From: Mimachlamys varia
Taxonomy: Eukaryota; Mollusca; Bivalvia; Pectinida; Pectinidae
DNA: 64,000 nucleotides
Direction of reading: 5' to 3'
Assembly (NCBI GenBank): GCA_947623455.1
Contig: OX392535.1
Coordinates: forward strand, 38,092,688 to 38,156,687
A model generated the notes under the pieces. It was not told the DNA's origin. It saw nothing but the letters and a program-made list of their open reading frames with translations, and searched no databases. The position numbers and the translations under genes are program-made. Below, one piece after another: positions 58,801 to 64,000 of this stretch; the first letter of the stretch is position 1, and each line of letters opens with the position of its first letter.

Positions 58801-59252
58801 CCCTCTATTTGACTACAAACCCCTGTGTTTCTATATTTCTACCAATCCCTCTATTTGACTACAAACCCCTGTGTTTCTGTATTTCTATCAATCCCTCTAT
58901 TTGACTACAAACCCCTGTGTTTTCCGTATTTCTTCCAATCTCTCTATCTGACTCAAACCCCTGTGTTTTCTGTATTTCTACCAATCTCTCTATTTGAAAA
59001 CAAACTCGTGTTTTCTATATTTTTACAAATCCCTCTATTTGACTACAAACTCTCGTGTTTTCTGTATTTCTACCAATCCCTCCATTTGACTACAAATCCT
59101 TGTGTTTTCTGTATTTCTACCAATCTCTCTATTTGAAAACATACTCGTGTTTTCTATATTTTTACAAATCCCTCCATTTGACTACAAATCCTTGTGTTTT
59201 CTGTACTTTTATCAATCTATGTATTTAACTACAAAACCCTGTGTTTCCTGTA
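52813..59252. repeat. Minisatellite: 47 bp unit, ~137 copies, higher-order structure
   Basis: A clean monomer lies at 53,706-53,752 (it begins CTATTTGACTACAAACCCCT and ends ACCAATCCCT). Some variants are 46 bp or shorter (CTGTGTTTCTGTATTTC, ACAAACTCGTGTTTTC, TATCAATCAATGTATTTAAC). Ordered blocks of variants recur. The block at 53,961 is repeated at 56,446 and 58,127 (offsets 2,485 and 1,681 bp), and the block at 54,288 at 56,773 and 58,454 with the same offsets. The block near 53,113 recurs near 55,080 (offset 1,967). ORFs of 60-144 codons inside follow the 47 bp period and are repeat translations. Confidence 0.95.
55660..57340. repeat. Higher-order unit of the 47 bp array, 1,681 bp period
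   Basis: This stretch and the next 1,681 bp share the order of variant monomers, including the GATAGCAATC, TATCAATCAATG and ACTGCAAACCC markers. Copies differ at scattered single bases, for example GAAAACAAACTCG against AAAAACAAACTCG near 56,897 and 58,578. Confidence 0.75.
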
Positions 59253-60636
59253 CTTATTTTCATAAAGAATTTTATGAAAAATAGTGCTATTAGAACATTT
59301 AATTGAATTTGATTCTTTTCATTATTTTAAATTTCTACCTGCAAACTTTTCGTAACTGAATTTCGGTTTGTGACAGTAAGAACTCAAAAGCTTTATATAT
59401 TTAATTGCATCCGTTCCATATACCTAACCTTTGACACTATTACACGTGTTTCCTTTGATTCATTGTTGTTGGATTAACCCATGCAATCTTTATGTCCATT
59501 TAATTACCCTTTGAATTAATTGAATTATATAACTGGTCCTTTCCGCTATGACACTTAAGTACCGGACAAAGGAAATCTTATCTGTCCGAGTACTGACCAG
59601 TCATAATGAGTTATAAACGTCAGCTGTTAATCTTTTGTACAATGTATATTTAATACCATGTCTCATTTTTGTAAGGAGTTAGGATTAAGAGCTCGGATTG
59701 CTCGGGTCGATTTTTGGATACTCCGGAAATCGCCTGCCGACTCTTAGAAACAGTAATTTAATAAATCTTATATTGGACCATATTTCAACATCTTGGAGTT
59801 TATACTTTAAAAAATATCGTTATTACAACGACTGGAAAATCCCGTTGTGATACTTTTATCAATCTATGTATTTAACTACAAACCCCTGTGTTTTTTTTAT
59901 TCTCCCAATTTCTGTTACACGTGTGTACGCCACGAAGTCACACCTTTTTTAACTGGCCGTACAGCCATCGCTGTCAGCCCTTTATACTCCTATAACGGAA
60001 TGATTTGTCTGACATGTCTGTGGTAATAGCACTGTTGACCGAACACGTCAGACGCCTCAGCTGTTGCCTTCGATTTTCAGCCATTAAACCCGTTAAATAC
60101 ATATTTTTGTTGGATTATATTTCGTAATTAAATATAACGACGCTCTCACAGACCGGAAAAAGTACAGACATGTACGGAGGGATTGTCGGAACCTTCCGGT
60201 CAGTTCCGCAAGGCTTCGGAACTCGATCCCTGGCCGAATCAACTAAAAAGAATCCGCTTTAATCACGATGAACTTTGGAATATACATTTTACACATACAC
60301 AAAATTCACAAAAACCGTCTTGTGTATTTCGATTTTACGAATTTGGTCTATAGACTTATAGAGGTAGCGTACAGTGTCTATCGGACAAGTGTGGCCTCTC
60401 TGATAGACTTAAACCTTTGTTACAGCTAGTTTTGAACCTAAACTAAGGTGTTTAGAGTAATTGTACACTTTTGTTTACATAAATTTTCGATAAAAATGCC
60501 CCCCCCCCCTTCAATGTTTATTATGGCAAATATGACCACTGAGGGGTCATTTTTTTATAGAAAATTTATCACCCCCCCTCCCCCCCCCCCCTCCAACAAC
60601 AACAACAAAGGGTCAAATTTAGGTCCAAAACTATCA
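59253..60636. other. Gene-free stretch between arrays
   Basis: Unique DNA with a hairpin at 59,558-59,594 (AGTACCGGACA / TGTCCGAGTACT), an orphan array-2 monomer at about 59,848-59,905 (listed separately), and C-rich homopolymer tracts at about 60,497-60,510 and 60,570-60,593. The ORF at 60,448-60,690 crosses these tracts (poly-Pro) and is not a convincing gene. Confidence 0.5.
59848..59905 (+). repeat. Orphan monomer of the 47 bp array
   Basis: ATACTTTTATCAATCTATGT, then ATTTAACTACAAACCCCTGT, matches the last array monomers at about 59,201-59,245 (same CAATCTATG variant). It lies about 600 bp beyond the array end in unrelated sequence. Confidence 0.8.
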
Positions 60637-61797
60637 TGTAGAACCTTGTTAGTCTGGACAGTTTGGTTTGTCGGTACAGTAGAACCTTGACAGTCTGGAC
60701 ACTTTGGTTAGTATGAACAGTAGAACATTGTTAGTCTGGAAACTTTGGTTTGTGTGTACAGTAACAACTTGTTAATTTGGACGGTTTGGTTTTTGTGTAC
60801 AGTAGAACCTTGTTAGTCTAGACACGTTGGTTTGTGTGTACAGTAGAACCTTGTTAGTCTTGACACGTTGGTTTGTGTGTACAGTAGAACCTCGTTAGTC
60901 TAGACACTTTGGTTTGTGTGTACAGTAGAACATTGCCAGTCTAGACACGTTGGTTTGTGTGTACAGTAGAACCTTGCTAGTCTGGACACTTTGGTTTGTG
61001 TGTACAGTAGAACCTTGTTTGTCCGGACAATTTGGTTTGTGTGTACAGTAACAACTGGTTAATTTGGACACTTTCGTTTTTGTGTACAGTAGAACCTTGT
61101 TAGCCTAGACACGTTGGTTTGTGTGTACAGTAGAACCTTGTTAGTCTGGACATTTTGGTTTGTGTGTACAGTAGAATCTTGCTAGTCTGGACAGTTTCGT
61201 TTGATTGTACAGTAGAACCTTGTTAGTCTAGACACGTTGGTTTGTGTGTACAGTAGAACATTGTTAGTCTAGACACGTTGGTTTGTGTGTACAGTAGAAC
61301 ATTGTTAGTCTAGACACGTTGGTTTGTGTGTACAGTAGAACATTGTTAGTCTAGACACGTTGGTTTGTGTGTACAGTAGAACCTTGTTAGTCCGGACACT
61401 TTGGTTTGTGTGAACAATAGAACCTTGTTAGTCTAGACACTTTGTTTTGTGTGTACAGTAGAACATTGCCAGTCTAGACACTTTGGTTTGTGTGTACAGT
61501 AGAATATTGTTAGTCTGGAGACTTTTGTTTGTGTGTACTAAAGAACCTTTTAAGTTTGGACAGTTTGGTTTGTGTGTACAGTAGAATATTGTTAGTCTGG
61601 ACACTTTGGTTTGTGTGAACAGTATTAACTGGTTAATTTGGACACTTTGGTTTGTGTGTACAGTAGAACCATGTTGGTCTGGACATTTTGGTTAAAGTGT
61701 ACAGTAGAACCGTGTTAGTCTGGACACTTTGGTTTGTGTATACAGTAGAACATTGTCAGTCGAGACACTTTGGTTTGTGTACAGTAGGATCTTTTCC
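60637..61797. repeat. Minisatellite: 41 bp unit, ~28 copies
   Basis: A good monomer lies at 60,841-60,881 (it begins CAGTAGAACCTTGTTAGTCT and ends GGTTTGTGTGTA). Variants alternate GACACTTTGG, GACACGTTGG and GACAGTTTGG, and some have CAGTAACAACTGGTTAATTT. Four adjacent monomers at about 61,212-61,376 share TAGACACGTTGG and CATTG variants, a sign of local expansion. The unit start resembles a pogo-like transposon end (CAGTAGAACCTCG...). No gene. Confidence 0.95.
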
Positions 61798-62329
61798 ATC
61801 GATACAATTTTGAACCTTACATGTATTTCGCATTACCTGATGGGCCATTTCAATGATGATTCTGGGAATGATTTTGGTGGTTCTTATTTCATATTTTATA
61901 TTAAGAGAGCATTGTATCCAATGTATTTTGGGAATGAAATTTACTTATTTCGGCTCATGTATCAGCATGTCTGGGTTTTATGTAACTTTTCCTTTTAGAA
62001 GTTCGGATGGATGAGCGAGTCTCGCCATTGGACAAGGCATCGGCCTCATACAGCATACAACAACAAAAATTCCCGCCTATTTCGCGATTTGAGCCGAACT
62101 TGTCCCAGTAATGATTCGAATCAAGTTCAAATAACACTAAGTATAAGAGTCCAGTTTGTTTTTATAACGGTCGCTCTGTAATGGCTGTCGTAGCGGATCG
62201 CAGGACACGGGACAGGTGAAACTCTGGCATGTAATTTACCTATTCTGTTACATTGTACCTGGTAGCTAAACCCGCACTTGACATTGTAATACTGTTTACT
62301 GTATGTTGTAAAATTAAAATAATCCCAAT

Positions 62330-62570
62330 AAACATGATGCGAATCTTTATAGATTTTCGACAAGAGGGTTCCATACTTTTTTTCATTCCGTAATATCTAT
62401 CGACCAATTGTACCAAACCGTGGGTGTGTGCGAAGAGAATCGCGCACATAAACGCGCGATCTTTAGATCGCCTAGTTGAACGCACCATGGGCGAACGATG
62501 TGTACACGATGTATGCACGATGTACGCACGCATTTTTGGTGCGTTGTAAGTTACCACAACTGTACCAATT
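62330..62570 (+). repeat. Interspersed repeat R3, copy b
   Basis: Forward-oriented partner of 28,680-28,880. It contains CATGATGCGAATC, ATTCCGTAATATCTATCGAC, the extra segment around CGCGCACATAAACGCGCGAT, CACCATGGGCGAACGATGTG and CACGATGTACGCACGCATTT, ending TACCACAACTGTA. The inner extra segment has a small palindrome (GCGATCTTTAGATCGC). Confidence 0.7.
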
Positions 62571-62589
62571 AGGATTTATAAAACTTTTA

Positions 62590-62752
62590 TATATTCATGA
62601 CGCTTACTTTTCTGCAACACTGGTCTTATCCTCCTGTACTTTTTCAATGGTCTCCGTGTAAATCTTTTTGTTGTGCTTATTTTACCCCTATTTTATTCGA
62701 TTTGGAACTCAGTGATTAATATTATGTTGACGCTTTAGTATTCTCTATTTTC
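62590..62752 (+). mobile_element. Dispersed repeat R1, copy 9 (3' fragment)
   Basis: ATTCATGACGCTTACTTTTC, AACACTGGTCTTATCC, CTGTACTTTTTCAATGGTCT, CCGTGTAAATCTTTTTGTTG and GTTGACGCTTTAGTATTCTC match the 3' half of R1. The core itself is absent; the match begins at GACGCTTACT, directly after the R3 copy. Confidence 0.7.
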
Positions 62753-63528
62753 CAAATTGATAACGACCGTAGTATTCTGGTGCTTCCACAGGCTGCCGTA
62801 GCCTACACTGGGTACATGTACCTAAGTACGCGGACGGTGAGCCGTGGGCTGAAACTATGCACGTACATTTAACACAAACATCAGCTTCAGACAAGCGTTG
62901 CAGACCAGAAAAATGCCATTTTAGTTTTGTGACAGCGATTTGTGTTTCAAATACTAAGTGCGCTTCATTCGTTTTCAAATTAATGCAACAAAATATGTTA
63001 GTATTCTCAATTGCCAATTGTTTTCACTTCAGTACATAATAATTCCTCATTTATATACTCGGATATTTGTTCAAGTACCAACACACTGTCAGGAATATCT
63101 TGGTTTTTTAAAACACGAACACTTGTACGTAAAGGGGAATAACTCGAGAACGTGTTCAGTCGAAATGACGAACCGAGACAACGATAATAAATGTATAGTC
63201 TATAGCGTATGCAGTCGATAATGAAGTGTTAACATAAAATATTAATTTAGTAAATATCTACACAGAGTAATACTCTAGCATATTGTGTGGTATTTTGTAA
63301 TACTTTACGCAGTACCAGTACCTAACGTTAGTCCTCTTAACGCACGAAGTTCATGTTATTACAGTTATTTAAATAAATAAATTGTCCTGAGCATATGGGT
63401 TTCTGATACCTGACAAAAATGTCAATGTTTTTTAGCAACAAAGTACATGTTTATTTGAATATATGAATTAAACACTTGTAATTATTCAGTTTTATATACA
63501 ACCCTGCGATAAAAACGTCAAATGGTCT

Positions 63529-64000
63529 GTGCGTAGAATAAAAGTTTTGAAATGTGAATGTTTGGCCGCAAATTGTGGGCGAAATCTCCATGCACTTCGC
63601 CTTAATTTACAATTTACAACAAACGTTTACAAGCTGCAAGACCAGTGTATTGTATATCATTGTAAATCTCCTTTATATGCTCTACATATCACCCTATCTA
63701 GTGTAATCAACATCTCAAGTGTCATTTTCTTTCAACATCTCCTTCTATCTTGTAATGACATCCCTCCTAACCCAGGCCCTCCAACTCTCATTGGAACATT
63801 CCCAATCCAAGAAATAATTTGTCGTATTCAGAACATATAACAACTGATTATGATATTGTCTGTGTCACCGAGACTCACCTTGATCTATCTATAGCAGACG
63901 ATATACTCCTAGATGTCTATGAATTATACCGCAAAGATCACGGTCTCAGGGTGGAGGGGATACAAAAATGTAGCTGTTTACACTCCCAGGCTCTTGTGTA
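63529..64000 (+). pseudogene. 5' part of a CR1/L2-like LINE (2A-like motif and endonuclease start), cut by the window edge
   Basis: In one frame LLLSCNDIPPNPGP (about 63,739-63,780) is a 2A-like or LINE N-terminal motif; the usual form is D-x-E-x-N-P-G-P, here with Pro in place of Glu. Within the next 10 bp the frame changes, and from 63,789 the start of an apurinic-type endonuclease domain is readable: HWNI, NNLSYSEHITT, then YDIVCVTETHLD (the conserved T-E-T catalytic region) and YELYRKD near 63,918-63,938. After about 63,945 the expected Gly-rich GGGVAVY segment is out of frame again. This is established wording for CR1/L2/Rex-type non-LTR elements. The two frameshifts indicate a dead copy. 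The reverse transcriptase would lie beyond the window. The upstream limit of the element is not visible. Confidence 0.7.

Larger units (their letters stand above)
61798..63528. other. Gene-free stretch with R3 and R1 copies
   Basis: Apart from the R3 copy (62,330-62,570) and the R1 fragment (62,590-62,752) this is unique DNA. Opposed short ORFs at 62,127-63,221 come from both strands of the repeats or are unrecognised. No RNA gene seen. Confidence 0.5.

Noticed and set aside
60448..60690. 80-codon ORF with poly-Pro segments
   Set aside because: It is created by two C homopolymer tracts and runs into the 41 bp array.

Overview
This is a eukaryotic nuclear window with no intact protein-coding gene, rRNA or tRNA gene that I can support. 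It is AT-rich, full of short interspersed elements and foldback elements, and dominated by three minisatellite arrays. The repeat types point to a lophotrochozoan animal, most likely a bivalve mollusc: a roughly 320 bp dispersed repeat with a GTCGTCGATGAAGC core, a SINE tail of the metazoan type, DIRS-like and CR1/L2-like retroelement remains, and many MITEs. The species assignment is inference from recalled repeat families, not a search result.

Layout. 1-12,650: gene-free DNA with two diverged copies of the dispersed repeat (here R1), two foldback elements, a 36 bp minisatellite and a few unique, more complex blocks that could be non-coding regulatory DNA. 12,650-22,952: a 10.3 kb array of a 23 bp unit with higher-order structure. 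22,953-36,400: a TE-dense stretch holding five more R1 copies, a pogo-like MITE, long-TIR foldbacks, an inverted pair of about 310 bp repeats and a local tandem duplication that begins inside an R1 copy and carries a further R1 fragment. 36,400-48,500: mostly unique DNA with several candidate conserved non-coding blocks, simple repeats, a 34 bp E-box minisatellite, foldbacks, a short SINE with a perfect 12 bp target-site duplication and another R1 copy. 48,500-51,400: a second full tRNA-type SINE followed by the decayed gag/RT/RNase H remains of a DIRS-like retrotransposon. 52,813-59,252: a 6.4 kb array of a 47 bp unit. 60,637-61,797: an array of a 41 bp unit. 61,800-64,000: repeats plus the 5' part of a CR1/L2-like LINE running off the window edge.

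The very long open reading frames inside the first array are a by-product of a 23 bp unit with no stop codon in any of six frames; I do not call them genes. The most interesting signals are the higher-order architecture of the arrays, with period shifts that are exact multiples of 23, the repeated preservation of the R1 core, the excess of the perfect TGACGTCA octamer outside the arrays, the duplication at 34,784-36,395, and several unique low-repeat blocks that look like candidate enhancers. If there is an undescribed system here it is at the level of repeats and regulation, not a gene cluster.
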